Of a DNA stretch of 64,000 bases, positions 13,147 through 24,386 are shown one piece after another. Both the position numbers and the translations under genes were made by a program. Location: positions 391,571-455,570 of the forward strand of contig VZTG01010311.1 of assembly GCA_013397845.1 (NCBI GenBank). The letters are read 5' to 3'. How positions within the stretch are numbered: position 1 is the first letter of the stretch; every line of letters begins with the position of its first letter. Source of the DNA: Melanocharis versteri (lineage: Eukaryota > Chordata > Aves > Passeriformes > Melanocharitidae). The notes under the pieces were generated by a model that searched no databases, was not told the origin of the DNA, and worked only from the letters and a program-made list of their open reading frames with translations.

Positions 13147-13670
13147 AAATCACAGAGTTTAAGGACAAAGGGCCCTATTATACAATCTATTCTCATCTCC
13201 TACATTGCACAGATATTACTTTTCACCCAGTAATTTTCTGATCTCTGGATGAGCTACTGCTCTTCTTCTAAATAGAAAAACAGCTTTAGTTTAAATTTTA
13301 GTGGCAGATCCTCTGTCTGAACTCCTTGTAGTGGTTCTAGTAGTTAATCACACTGATTGTGTCATAGAGGTTGATTTCTGCCCTGAACTTACCTAGTGCT
13401 CTCTGTCAGCCTTTGGATGTCAGTATGCCTTTGCTTTGTCAGACAGCTTTTTGTGCAGTAGTACTGTCATCATTTCATGACTACTAAATGTCTTCTTTGA
13501 TAAATTAAATTAAATGGAGAGACATGTCTCATCCTACAAGGATTTACAGAAAACTGGGATTTTTTTTCTATATTTTTTCTGACCTCCTTTAATAGGGACC
13601 ATTGAAGCATTGAGTTAATCAGTTTATGTGACACAGAAATTGGCCTAGTAACTCTGTACATAACATTCTT
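13147..13670 (-). repeat. Ancient CR1 LINE, 3' UTR and 3' ORF region, antisense
   Basis: The plus strand reads as the antisense of the old CR1 type shared by birds, crocodilians and turtles: AAATCACAGAGTTTAAGG at the 3' tip, CATTGCACAGATATTACTTT then CACCCAGTAATTTTC, GTAGTTAATCACACTGATTG, then GCAGTAGTACTGTCATCA, GTCTTCTTTGATAAATTAAA and TGACCTCCTTTAATAGG. The order and spacing of these blocks follow that consensus for about 500 bp. Many substitutions and small indels show great age. A 63-codon minus-strand open frame (13470-13661) lies within it and is incidental. Confidence 0.75.
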
Positions 13671-13849
13671 CTTCTATGCCAGCAATTACCTCATCCACAA
13701 CTGGGGAAAGTGCATACCAGGCCAGTATGACCTATATTCCTGGTTACTAGGCATACGGACTTAAAATTGGCTTAAAACAAGAAAAGCACATCAAGGGACT
13801 CTTAGGAACCAATTTTTACACATGATTATTCCTTTTCTCTCAACCAGTT

Positions 13850-14240
13850 TCATTCATCTGCAAATTTCATTGCAGTTTTATGTTTGCTTCCAGTAAAGTG
13901 CTTGATTAGCACTGGGCCAAAGAGAGATTCTTCCTGATTGTCATCCAGACTTTATCAGCTGAAGACGCCCATATCCTCCACCAGCTGTTACATGCAAATT
14001 AAAGCCTGGATCCCTTATATTCTCCATGAATTTCTGCATTCAGATTTAACAGTCAGGGCTCAAGGATAGGATACCATACCAAACATTATGTACAATTTAC
14101 ATGGGCTACAGTAAACCCTAGATATTAAGACAAGAATTTGTTCTTAGTTTAGTTCACATCAAAACAATCTTATAAAATAATTGTTAGTCTGGTTATAACG
14201 ACAGTAAAACTTACCATTCAAATTATCCAACTTTTACCTC
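13850..14240 (-). repeat. Ancient CR1 LINE, reverse-transcriptase region, antisense
   Basis: Continues the copy at 13147-13670. The plus strand holds TCATCTGCAAATTTCATTG, GTTTTATGTTTGCTTCCAG and TAGCACTGGGCCAAAGAGAG, the antisense of the conserved CR1 segment encoding the region around the FADD-type active site and downstream, then AGGATAGGATACCATACCAA and weaker matches as far as CAGTAAAACTTACCATTCAA. About 250 bp separate it from the 3' part where the consensus has more, so an internal deletion is likely. The 14110-14240 part is the least certain. Confidence 0.6.
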
Positions 14241-17066
14241 CCTTTCTCCAAAATAATTTAACCTAAATTGATACAAACAGATTTTTCTGCTGTCCCTTCT
14301 TTCCCTGATACTGTGCTCAGCCTTTCACTTCTGCAGTAGATCCTAAGCTTGATAAAAGGTTTTCATCAAGAACTGGAGTGAGGGTGAGTCATCTTTAACT
14401 CAAGTTCTTACTGCACCTTTTAAAGAACTGTGATACTGATGTTGTCTTCATCTTAGATACTGAGTCTGCTTTAGGTAATTTTTTATGTTTTTGCAAAAAT
14501 TACCTTACCTTGTTCTTTTTCTATCTATTATCCCCAAATCCAGTTTAACCCAGTTTCCAGGTTGCATTTCTTTAATAATCAGTGAGCGACCAATCATTCG
14601 TGACCTGCATTTAGAGCTCTGTGGCCTTTTCTATCATCTTGTGCTAATATTTTCAAGGCTTTATAATCTTGTGTTTTGAGTGCCCATTGCCATCTTTTTT
14701 TTTCTGCATCCTCCATGCTGCTCTAAGTTCATACAACTAATGTTTTATTAGCTCAGCATAGTACCACATACATCCTTGTCCTGGGGCCATTAATAGCACA
14801 TTTTACAAAAGCAGCAATGTGGACACTGTGCTCTGATAACTGCGGACTATCAGTATCAATCAGTTATGGCAATAATACTGGTAATATTTTTTATTATTAT
14901 TGTATAAGCCATAGCTGGATTTGAGTCCTCTAGAAGTTAAAAAAAAAACAAAACAAAAAAACCCTAACACGGTTTGAAAAACATTTGTCTACAGTAAATC
15001 ACAAAATCCGAAGTAGCTACTGAGCTGAAGTCTGTTGATTAACTCTACATCCATATAACTCAAAGAAGCATTTTGCTGCAGGGAACTTGCTCAAAGAAAT
15101 TCTTTGTTAGAGAGTTTTTTTCATAAAGGAACTACAAAATAAGCCGATACATCAACTAGCAAACTTTTCAGACACAAGTTAGGTCAAAACTTGTATTTTA
15201 TGAATTTCTGAATACCACACAACATGGATAGGCTTATTAGACTTCAAATATAAGCATTGCAACAAATACATACTGTCATAAACCTGCAGTTGCTTTTGGT
15301 ATCAGCTCAGTTCCTTAGATGCAGAAAATTTAACTTTTCAGTTAGGAAATTGCAGACAACATATTTTGATGACTTAATACCCACCTTAATTCATTCATCT
15401 TAAAACCTTTGTTCTTTTTAATGCAATTTCTTCAGACTACCTGACAGAACCTTCTTGACATAATGGTTCATTGCAGGTAATGAAGAAAATTCACTCCTAC
15501 AGATTTGCAATTGCTCTGGCACAACTTCTCCCTGAAAGTGACTGTAGAGAATTAGTGGATTCTGTAAGTTCCTGCTAACAGAACTAACTGAAGATACCTG
15601 TTTGTTTGGTGGGCTGTATATCAGGTTGTTTGGAAAGCAAAATTAAAGTCAATGAAAAATGAAAATGACAGGAAATTTTGCCCTGCATGTTAACAACTGA
15701 ATTTGACCTGTTATCTCAGGTAAATACCTTTAAAGACAAATTGTATTGCAGCTATATATCTAGTTGCAATTTCTGAAAAACACATTGTAGTGTGGATGTG
15801 TGGTATGCACTCATTTTAAGCGCCCAACAGCCTTGAGCACAGAGCACAAAATATTTCTGCCAAACACAATGAATCTGAAAAACCTTTTTATCTGTATTTC
15901 CTAGGAAGAGTGATCTTTGCTTTGGTAGCTACCTGCTGATGAAGAACAAAATTAAATGGTGGTCTCTGTAAATTTTCCTAAGAAATTAGCAAAAATTTTA
16001 AAGAATCTTTAAATGAGTTTGTGAAAGACAAAATTCACAGGAATTCACACATTACATCCAAATTTGCCTTTCAAATCATCAAGAATCATTTGCAAAGAAA
16101 AAGATGAGTTTGACAGGGAGCTGATAAGGATTTCCAGCAAGGTTGACTCAATCTTCAAGTCTGTCATAGCTTTTCTAGGCGACTTTATTCATAGAGAAGC
16201 AATTAATTGGACCAAACCTAGCTGTGAAGAAGAATAACTGTTAAAAGAGATAAAGACATTAAGCTGCCTTTATAGACAGTGGAGAGAAAAAGATAGTTTT
16301 AGTGTGTGATTTATATCATCCTTTGATATGTGGTTGATGGTGAGGAGAATTATAGCTCGGAAGTGCCTGTTTTTCAATCCTGATTTAAAAGCCACCCTAA
16401 AGTCATGGGCTCACATGTGAATACCTACACCATGGACAACTACAATTGTTTGAATGATCCCTGCCACTTGTGTATTTTTGCCTTATTTTATGCATATAAA
16501 TTGAGGATAACTATGTTATTTTTACAGTTGTTTGCTTTTTCTAAGTCTGTATAGACCATATGTTCCCAATATAAGGTCTTCTCTCATTTTCTATACAAAT
16601 GAGATTTCAGTGTGGAACAGTTCAAACACTACATTGGCATGAACATGTTCCAATTTTTAAGAAATAAATCACTCAATCAATTTCAAGAAATTACTTTCCC
16701 GACCCAAACTGAGTTTTCTTTTTCTTGCTGATAGTAACATAGTTTCTCTTTAATGGCACATATATGTGCAAGTTGCCAGAGTTTCTCAGTGTCAAGATAC
16801 AGTTCATAGCCTTAGCACTCATCCCATTTTTCCAACTGCATCAACTAGAACCACACATTAAAACAAAAAAAAAATTTTTTCAGTCATTTCATCCTCCTCT
16901 AGCATGCAAGTACTGCACTTTGCTGTAAGGTGCTGTTGCCACTGTAAAGAAAGTTTTTGCAAATTAGCACGAAGACAAAGCACCTGAGTAATTTTGGACT
17001 TCACATAATTTGCTGAGCACGCGTCTCCTCTTGATGAATATTTTCAGAAATCAGAAGGGTGAGGAC
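14241..17066. other. Unannotated AT-rich stretch
   Basis: Nothing recognised. The ancient CR1 may extend some way past 14240 but I cannot trace it. A 64-codon open frame at 14485-14679 has no family resemblance. Confidence 0.5.
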
Positions 17067-17092
17067 ATCATAGAATCATAGAATACTTTAGC
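17067..17092 (-). repeat. CR1 LINE tail, minimal fragment
   Basis: CATCATAGAATCATAGAAT is the reverse complement of the CR1 tail repeat (ATTCTATGATTCTATGA); the sequence then leaves the consensus within about ten bases. Probably an extremely 5'-truncated insertion. Too short to be certain. Confidence 0.5.
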
Positions 17093-20000
17093 TCACCAGT
17101 AGCCAGAGAAGTGAATTTGGACATGTAGATCTCTGATTGTCAGTAATGCAGAGGATTTAAATTTTTGTTAATTGTGGTTTTGTAAATTCTGATATTTCTC
17201 AATCACTAACATTTGAAAAATAGTGTTAAAGGATAGGAAAAGATTAAAGAGCAATAAATGTAAATCCCACTAGACTTGAATTCTAAGTTGTTCAACCTAA
17301 TAAGAACTTCCAGGTATTTTCCAAAAGGTAGATGGATATGCGAGTACAACAAATCAAAGAGAAGCTAAGACTTCACCTTGTACAACAACACAACTGAAAA
17401 TGAGCTACCAGACTACCATGTGGTACTAGAAAATCATCTGGCTTGCTGTGAACAAGGGCTTGACACTGCAAAGTTAAAATCTCTAAGTGACTCTTACATG
17501 AGGGGGCCTAACTGTGGCTGACTGGCTGATGTGTTGAGCAGGCTGGCTTGGCACGGAAGAAGGAATTGCAGAAGGGTGTCCACCCACCAGAAAACATGAG
17601 TAACCACCCTGATGCTTTAGGATGACTGACTGCACGAGGGAAGTCATATGCCACACTGAGGTTTTATTTTGCTCTGTCGGGAGCGTTTTCATAAATGAAC
17701 AGGTTTTCTGGCAGTATCTTTAGAACAAACACCTCTGTAATATCGTCCAGTGAAAGATCCGAAATGTCAGACGGAAACTGAGAACGAAGTAGGAGTGAAA
17801 AAATGCCACCTAATTGCAATTAAGCAAAACACTTGTTCTAACATTTCAGGAACAATGCAATTTTTAAGCACAAATTTATATCGAATGATATCAAATTATT
17901 TTGATAATATTTTAATAATTCAAAATATTTAAACTCTAGAAATCATTAATTACATGTGCCTGTATCCAGGGTTCCCACACATATTCTGTGGGCCTGGATA
18001 TCTAAAATTTCCTGCCATGAAGTGATGTGGACACCAGCAAGAGATGTGTCACAGCTACCAAACTAAGGATATTGGGTTTTTTTAATTAATTCTACAGTTA
18101 ATATCCCATGAAAACTCTGCCTCTCCATTGATTGAATCACACTGAAGTAGAAGAACTGAGACATTTTAACTAAAATAACACCTTTTTCCGCCCAAAAAAG
18201 CCCTCAAAACCTTGAGCTTTTTTTTTTTTCAAGACAAAATTAAATACATTGTTACTTCTCAATAAAGTTTTAACATTTTAAATTACAGCTATTACTTTTA
18301 GTTTTAATTTCTACAAAGTCAAAACTTTATATACATATTATAAAGCTATTTGTGTTGGATTGTAGGCAGGAAAAACTTAAAATTTTCCAAGCTTCTTTTC
18401 TTTATTGGAAGGTATTTGGCAAATTTGAGATAACTTTAAAAATAATTCCCTCTTTTCTCTGCAACAAGCTTGTTTTCTCTATAGATGCAACATATTTTAT
18501 TGCTACTAATTTAAAAACTTTCAGGGACCTAAAAATTAGTACTACATAAATACCAAAAGTAAATTAAATCAGAGGCCCTTCTTGACAGATTCATCAATAC
18601 TTATTCTTTAATTCATATCCCAACTGAAATTTCATCCTAATTATAAACAGGCAAATAATGAGCTTCTTTTATCAAGCCATTATGTCATGATAGCTGACGA
18701 GTATTCAAAGATTTGCACTCCTCATAAGCTTTCTAGTACTTGCTTCATACTTCACCTGGTCTGCACTGAACTCTTTTATATAGATATTTTATTATCTGCT
18801 AAGTATTTTGGTTACAGATTCTAATCTTTAAAACAAAGCAATCTCTCCTTCTAGTCACAGTCTCCTAGCAACAAAGCTTACTTCCCTCGAATGCTGGAGA
18901 ATTTATGGATACTTAAGATTTTTGTTTTATTTCAAGCAGTCTGACTGTTTTTCAAGAAAGGTTTTGTTTCTTTAAAATGCTATAAATCAATGCAAGATCA
19001 CAAACAGGAAATTCTAAACATCTTTTGTTAAACAAAACAACACCTTAACATGTTTATAATCTTAATCAAATTCAGTTGGGCCACACACATATTACGCTTT
19101 TCTATTCTGTATATAATGCTGGCGGTATCAGATAGCAGTAGGAGAAAGTTCCCTTCTTATAAGTGTAAGAGGAGTTTGCAGTTAGTAGAGAAGCGAATTT
19201 CTCAAACCTAAATTCACTTCAGCACACAGAAAAGAGCTTTCTTTTTTTCATTGATGGTTCTGCCGTATAAGACACTGTAAAGTGGCAAACCTTTATTGGT
19301 AAAATCATATTTGCTACTCAGCATAAGAGATTTGGTTGAAGATTTGGCTTCTTTGCTCTGTAAGGCTAAGTATTAAAGGCGAAACACGGAAAGCTCACAA
19401 ACTGTTTCCTTCCTGTCCTGTGGCCTTTGCATAGCTGTGTGAAGACACGCGTTGCTGAGTGCTCTCGAGTTCAGAACATTACTGTGATCTCTTCTGTTCC
19501 CAACCCTTGACACTCAGAGATCGGTTCAGTAATTCTCACCCATCCATCAGACCAGGTGTATAAGAGATTTGAATTCTATTTATCTGGTCATCTTGAGGAT
19601 ACCAAATATCATTATATTCACGCTGTAAAATCTTTCTGTTATTGTACAGAAGGTGTATTTGACACATGCAATCTCCCCTGCCAAAAGCAGAAAGCTCCAC
19701 ACCGTCTTTGTTTATTAAGCATGAGCTTATAAGGAGATGCAGAAAGACTGTGACTGCCATTCTACCACTATGTTTCCTTCTTTATGTTCCCTCAAGTATG
19801 ATTCTTTCTTGATTATTCTATTTTATTTTTTCTTCTTCTGATTTGGCCAAAATTTGAAGAGGGTAGAGGTCTTGAAGATCTTAAGATGCAAAGGGGTGTT
19901 GGGAAGAGGAAAGATCCTTCAGATACTAAGCTTTTATAATGTCTAAGACCACATAATGTCCAAGACCGCTTTCTCACAGGAAAGAGAGAGATACCAGGTT

Positions 20001-20999
20001 CCAAGTTTGATTAGTTCCAACACCTAAAGAAATACTAATTATTATTAGGAATCATCAGAGACTGTACTCTAGTCTCAGGTCATTTTCCAGGCTCCCAAAT
20101 AATTTTGGCAAGTTCATAGTATTTTAAGAGGTGTTTTCTACTATTTTTCAGATTTTGTACTTTTTTTTTTTTTTCCCAGTTACTGAACAATAACTGCCAC
20201 AATGAATTTTGCTGTTTGCCTATATATTTTCCTGTCTCCTCTCTGGCTCAGATCATAATCTGCAAATCCTGGCAATCCGTATCCCAGCATTAAGCAAGCT
20301 AACACCTTTTTTCTACTGAAGTGAACTTTCAGAAGATACTTGATAATCTGGTAGCCTTCCTATATGGATTTGCAGAAGACGAATCCAGTATGTTACAGCA
20401 TGGTTGTCTGAGCCAATTTTCTATCAACACTTTAATTATTGCTATGACCTTGTGTCTTGTAATGCAATATTTTTGTACTACACTTCTGTCTGTGGCTATG
20501 GCCTTGGAGTCCTCTGTTGCTCACATAATCCTTGTGATGCCTGCCTTATTCTGTGGAATGTTTCTGGAGGAGATTTTCCTGCAGCAGCTTCAGAGAAAAT
20601 AAAGCCAGTGTACCCTTTCTGATTTGTGCCATCTGAACTGAAGCTGACTGACATGATTTCTATTTTTCTATTATTTTATGTATATAATACTGGAAAGATT
20701 ATTATTCTTCTATTATTTTTCAGTTTGTCAATGTTGTTAGAATGAACTCTAAGGATATTTACAGGCAACTTATTACTTGAAAATTTAACTTGAGCCCTGT
20801 CTCTTTGTAAATTATGATCAGTTCTGTGTCAAGCTCTTTAAATAAAAAAATTTCCATCACACCTTGATAGTTCCTTGTTGAAATGATGAGGCAATCAATC
20901 TGACTGTAGATCCACTGACCCATCACTCATGGAAAGTCCATAAGCTTCTTGCTTGAAAAAAGTATATTCTTACTGCCACCATCCCCTACTTTTTGTCTC
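17093..20999. other. Unannotated stretch with a short hairpin
   Basis: No gene or transposon recognised. It holds a perfect-arm hairpin at 17963-18000, a T12 run at 18218-18229 and a T14 run at 20161-20174. A 93-codon open frame at 20321-20602 is rich in hydrophobic residues but starts with GTG, has no recognisable domain and sits in AT-rich sequence, so I do not call it a gene. Confidence 0.5.
17963..18000. repeat. Short inverted repeat (hairpin)
   Basis: TATCCAGG and CCCACA (17963-17970, 17974-17979) pair perfectly with TGTGGG and CCTGGATA (17987-18000), giving 14 paired bases, one 3-nt bulge (GTT) and a 7-nt loop. The arms do not extend further. It is too short for a typical microRNA precursor. 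It could be chance or a hairpin of a decayed element. Confidence 0.7.
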
Positions 21000-21019
21000 G
21001 TTACACTAAAGCATCTGGG

Positions 21020-21430
21020 AACAATTAAAGCAATCTGTGGAAGCTCTTCTCAGGGCTCTTCTCCTGAGGATGCAGGGCAGGGCTGGGCAGTCAGGGTTGG
21101 TCCCACAGCCCCAGAGAGGGATCAGGGCAGCTGGGACAGCCAGGGCAGCCCCAGCCCCTGGCACTGGCCCTGGGGATAGGGATAGGTCAAGGCCAAGCTG
21201 GGCTTGGCTCAGGTGAGGGCCCACGGGCAAGCGGAGCAGAGATGTGGAAGCTGGAGGCCGTCCCTTTTTGGCTTTGCTGGGCAACACCTGACATCCCCCA
21301 AAGGCAGCCATGGAGTCCTGGGCTGTGGGCAGGGTCAAGGGGAGGCCAGGCAGGCCTCCTAAGGCCACTGGTGCTCTCCAAACCCTGGTAAGATGTCTGG
21401 CAGCACCTGAGCTGGAGACTGCACCTGGCT
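21020..21430. other. GC-rich, CAGGG/CCCTG-rich block of unknown origin
   Basis: About 400 bp sharply richer in GC than its surroundings, with many CAGGGC, CTGGG and CCCAG motifs and a small GGGATAGGGATAGG repeat near 21174. It has few CpG dinucleotides, so it is not a CpG island. A 143-codon minus-strand frame (21006-21437) is open here, but its A/L/P/G-rich product has no domain I know and open frames are expected in such sequence. It directly precedes two CR1 pieces. It may be a decayed GC-rich LTR or minisatellite, or an untranslated exon; I cannot decide. Confidence 0.5.
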
Positions 21431-21457
21431 CACCCACTTCAGTAGGAGCAAATGGAT

Positions 21458-21550
21458 CTGCTCTCCATGCATTTATCTAAACCCTTTTTCAACCAGAGCT
21501 CAAGAGTGTTTTCAGCTCCTCAGTGCCTTCTGGCAATAATTTCTACACCA
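21458..21550 (-). repeat. Older CR1 LINE fragment, antisense
   Basis: The plus strand shows CTCTCCATGCATTTATCTAA, CCCTTTTTCAACCAG, then CTTCTGGCAATAATTTCTAC, which matches the antisense of an older CR1 region (consensus roughly CATGAATTTATCTAATCCCTT and TGGCAATGAGTTCCACA). It ends within a few bases of the plus-strand CR1 at 21557, so one element may have inserted beside or into the other. Confidence 0.6.
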
Positions 21551-21556
21551 TTTTCA

Positions 21557-21874
21557 GCATAAAGGGGGCCTACAGGAAGACAGTAAGAGACTCTATCAGA
21601 GAATATAGCTATAGGTCAAGGAATAATGATTTTAAATGAGACCATGGTAGTTAGATTAGATATTGGGAAGAAATTCTTTACTGTGAGGGTGGCGAGGCAC
21701 AGGAACAGGTGGTCCAGAAAATTTGTCCCATCCCTGGAAGTGTTCAGGGCCAAATTGGTCAGGGCTCCGAGTAATATTGTCTAGTAGAAAGCATGCCTGC
21801 TTCTGGCAGGGGGGCTGGACTAGACAGTCCTTAAAGGTTCCTTCCAACCCAAACCATTCAGTAATTCTATTACT
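21557..21874 (+). repeat. CR1 LINE 3' end
   Basis: Plus-strand CR1 from AAGGGGGCCTACAGGAAG, through TTAGATTAGATATTGGGAAG, AAATTCTTTACTGTGAGGGT and CCCATCCCTGGAAGTGTTCA, to GGCAGGGGGGCTGGACTAGA and TTCCTTCCAACCCAAACCAT, ending in a degraded ATTCTATTA tail. This is one of the two best preserved CR1 copies in the window. It is 5'-truncated and contains no intact ORF2. Confidence 0.93.
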
Positions 21875-22587
21875 GATGTCTTCATTCCTGGGTGGATTGC
21901 AGCTCACATTTGCTTTCCAGAAGAGTGCATGAACAACTAGTCTATGTTGTGTTCTGGGGAACGGTGCACATTCTACCTCTCCTGTTGAAGCCAATCCACT
22001 GTGCAACATAATATATGGAAATCATGGGTCCAGAACTGCTACAAACAATACTGGCAGGGCCAGACCCCACATATGAGATGTGTTCTGCATTGGACACAGA
22101 GCAAACAGGTGGCAGACCACCCATGTATTTTGCATACCTTATCTGGCCACTATCTGGAATTTCTGGGTAGTATCTAGTGAGTCAATTCCCAAAGCAGGAA
22201 GGTGATAAAATACATCTTATAGAAGACTGGAGGATGTGGTGGTCCTGCAGAAAGCAGAGCCTGATTCAGTGGCCCGGGAATTAGTGGTTCAGCCAGGAAG
22301 GTGAAAAGCTGATATCCATTGCTTAATTCCTAGGATTTATTTTTTGATTTTTTTCTCCCCAGAGAAAGATTTCTGAAAGTGAACTGAATGCAGTGTGTAC
22401 GCCACCACCTAGAGCAAACAGCTATATGTACTTGCTGTGATGGGCTATAAAATACTTCAGAATGAAGCCATTGAATTGAATGATTTTAGGTACCTGCAAT
22501 AACAGTTTAGGATTGTTAGACAATTGATCCACTCTTCAAACCAAGACCCAAATTATGCAGAGTGCAAGCAGCCTGGATACATAACCT
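21875..22587. other. Unannotated stretch between two CR1 copies
   Basis: No coding or repeat family recognised. Overlapping open frames of 60-117 codons here largely run through the flanking CR1 and are incidental. Confidence 0.5.
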
Positions 22588-22686
22588 TAATCCTCCTAGC
22601 CTGCCCATTGCAGGGGGATTGTAACCAGATGATTTTTGAGGTCCATTCCAACCCAAACCATTCTATGATTTTATGATTCTATGATA
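22588..22686 (+). repeat. CR1 LINE 3' tip
   Basis: About 100 bp of the CR1 3' end: CCCATTGCAGGGGGATTG, CCAGATGATTTTTGAGG, TCCATTCCAACCCAAACCAT, then the tail TTCTATGATTTTATGATTCT ending at ATGA. 5'-truncated and in the same orientation as the copy 700 bp upstream. Confidence 0.9.
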
Positions 22687-24033
22687 ACCTCTCTTGCTTT
22701 CTTAAAATGTCATCTGACCCTGGAGGAAGGTAAAGGTGTCTCTCTCTGCAGAGCCATCATATCCTTGCCTGCAGGGCCTCATCTGCTTGGTGCTCTCAGA
22801 GCAAGCCTAAGAACTCTGCCCTGTCCAAAATGTGTTTGCACACATGCCCATCTGCCAATTGCACTGTAACTAGGGCACTATTGATGTTAAGGACATCTTA
22901 GATTCAAGTAGCTGCTTTTCTTGAAAGGTCCTTTTACCCTTGCTTTTCATCTTTTTTCACGTCTTTTTGTACATGGACTGTTTGGTATGTCAGGATAGGG
23001 CGAAAATAAATACATTCAGTTTCTGCTGTTGGAAATCTCTCTACTTTGCAGGAAATATCGAAATATTCATTAGACCCAAGAGAAAATAAGCATAAAAGTA
23101 ACTGTAATTAAGTGTTTGGGGCACATATGAGGAGGAAGAAAAACTTAAATTTTGCCATTGTTTTATTATCTTAATTTTATAGTAAGTATTCAATAGACAA
23201 TGGCAGATAATTAGGCTGGCCTCTGTTTTCTAGGTGAGTTCTCTCATCAACACATTCTAGACTTGTGGTTGCATTGTCTCTCTTTCCACTCATTTCTGAC
23301 ACTAAACTGTGCCATGTTGCACAACAGTTTCACTGAAAGGGACTAAGAATCTTCCCCTCACTTAATTCCTCAAGGTATGGGTAGGCTAGGATATCTTAAT
23401 GTTTACGTCTTTCTTGTGGTAAGAGATATGGGTTCAAACACTATTCATGCTCTGCTGTAAATGTAGGGAGATTTCAGTCTCCAATGAGAATTTTTTAAGT
23501 TCTCTGTGTATCAGAAATCTCCAAATTATTTTCTGGCAGAGGCAAAGATCAAGGAAACAAAACAATCCAGAGTAATTAGGCACAATGCAGGTACTCACCC
23601 AAAGGAGGGATTCACCTGCATTCACCTTCTCCTATGCTGCAGCTCTTCCTCTTGTGCTCAATAGCTTCTACTCCCCAAGGAGGAGAAAAAATAGTCCCTT
23701 GAAGGAAAAAAAGCATATCCACTATTCCTTATATGCCTTTTCTCTCTGAAGTGCAGAAATTGCTTTTCCTCCAGTCCAAAGCCTAGAGAACATCTGTCAC
23801 AGCTTCAGCACCATAATCTGACCTTTTGCTGTCCTCTTCTGGCTCAGGCTTCTTCTGCTCATGTTTTCTGTGTCCCTTAATTCTACATAGCCTTCAAGTG
23901 TTTAGGCCATTTTCTGTTCTCCCAGAGTTCTAATGATACCTTGGGTGGGGCTGGAATTCTCAGCGGTACAAACCTCCTATTAGTGATGGGCCAAAATGGC
24001 ATTTCTGTGATCCTTGATTTCATTTAACAGAGA
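22687..24033. other. Unannotated stretch
   Basis: No feature recognised. Open frames are up to 63 codons and incidental. Confidence 0.5.
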
Positions 24034-24306
24034 TGTTGCTGCTGGCAGCAATAGAAAGAGTAAACTCACACTGGGCTGTAGAAAGCAGAAGTGAAGTGTT
24101 TTTATTTTGATTCTAACTTTTATATAGAGATATCTACATAATAGTGATTGGACAGTGTCATTCCACCCCTCAGGGGGATTGGTCGAAGCCTTGGAGCTTC
24201 AGTTAGCAAAACATAAGATTAGAAAGAGAAAAGAATGTCCCAGTTTATCTTGTTTTCTTACAGAGTTCGTGAGAAGGAGAAACTTTCTTCAGACTGTACG
24301 TCCACA
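24034..24306 (-). mobile_element. Compact solo LTR (avian ERVK/alpharetrovirus-like)
   Basis: On the minus strand this 273-bp segment starts TGTGGACGTACAG and ends GCAGCAACA, so it has the TG...CA termini of an LTR. In transcription order it carries two CCAAT boxes (24178-24182 and 24147-24151), a TATATAAAA-type TATA box (24117-24127) and a poly(A) signal AATAAA (24101-24106) lying between the TATA box and the likely start site, the arrangement of avian alpharetrovirus LTRs with a short R. The flanks carry CAGAGA (24028-24033) and CAGACA (24307-24312), a 6-bp target duplication with one mismatch. No internal retroviral sequence is present, so this is a solo LTR. Confidence 0.7.
24101..24182 (-). 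promoter_or_regulatory. LTR promoter module: CCAAT x2, TATA, poly(A) signal
   Basis: All four elements lie within 82 bp in the correct order for minus-strand transcription. The motifs are intact at sequence level. Whether they drive transcription today is unknown; no downstream gene is visible in the window. Confidence 0.55.
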
Positions 24307-24310
24307 CAGA

Positions 24311-24386
24311 CAGGACCAAGAATTCATTGAATTTCATAGCAAAATTTACAGGACCAAGAATTCATTGAATTTCATAGCAAAATTTT
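24311..24386. repeat. 38-bp tandem duplication
   Basis: Two near-perfect adjacent copies, 24311-24348 and 24349-24385, each beginning CAGGACCAAGAATTCATTGA and ending with the GCAAAATTT motif. They abut the right edge of the solo LTR; the target-site copy overlaps the first two bases. High identity suggests a recent slippage event, or a duplication connected with the LTR. Confidence 0.9.

Noticed and set aside
14348..14370. Small inverted repeat CTTGAT...ATCAAG
   Set aside because: Loop is too tight and the arms too short; expected by chance in 64 kb.
20321..20602. 93-codon hydrophobic open frame with a small membrane-protein look
   Set aside because: Begins with GTG, which is not a normal vertebrate start, and has no recognised domain; an overlapping frame is also open.
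21006..21437. 143-codon minus-strand open frame rich in A, L, P and G
   Set aside because: Explained by the GC-rich composition, where stop codons are scarce. No domain or splice context.
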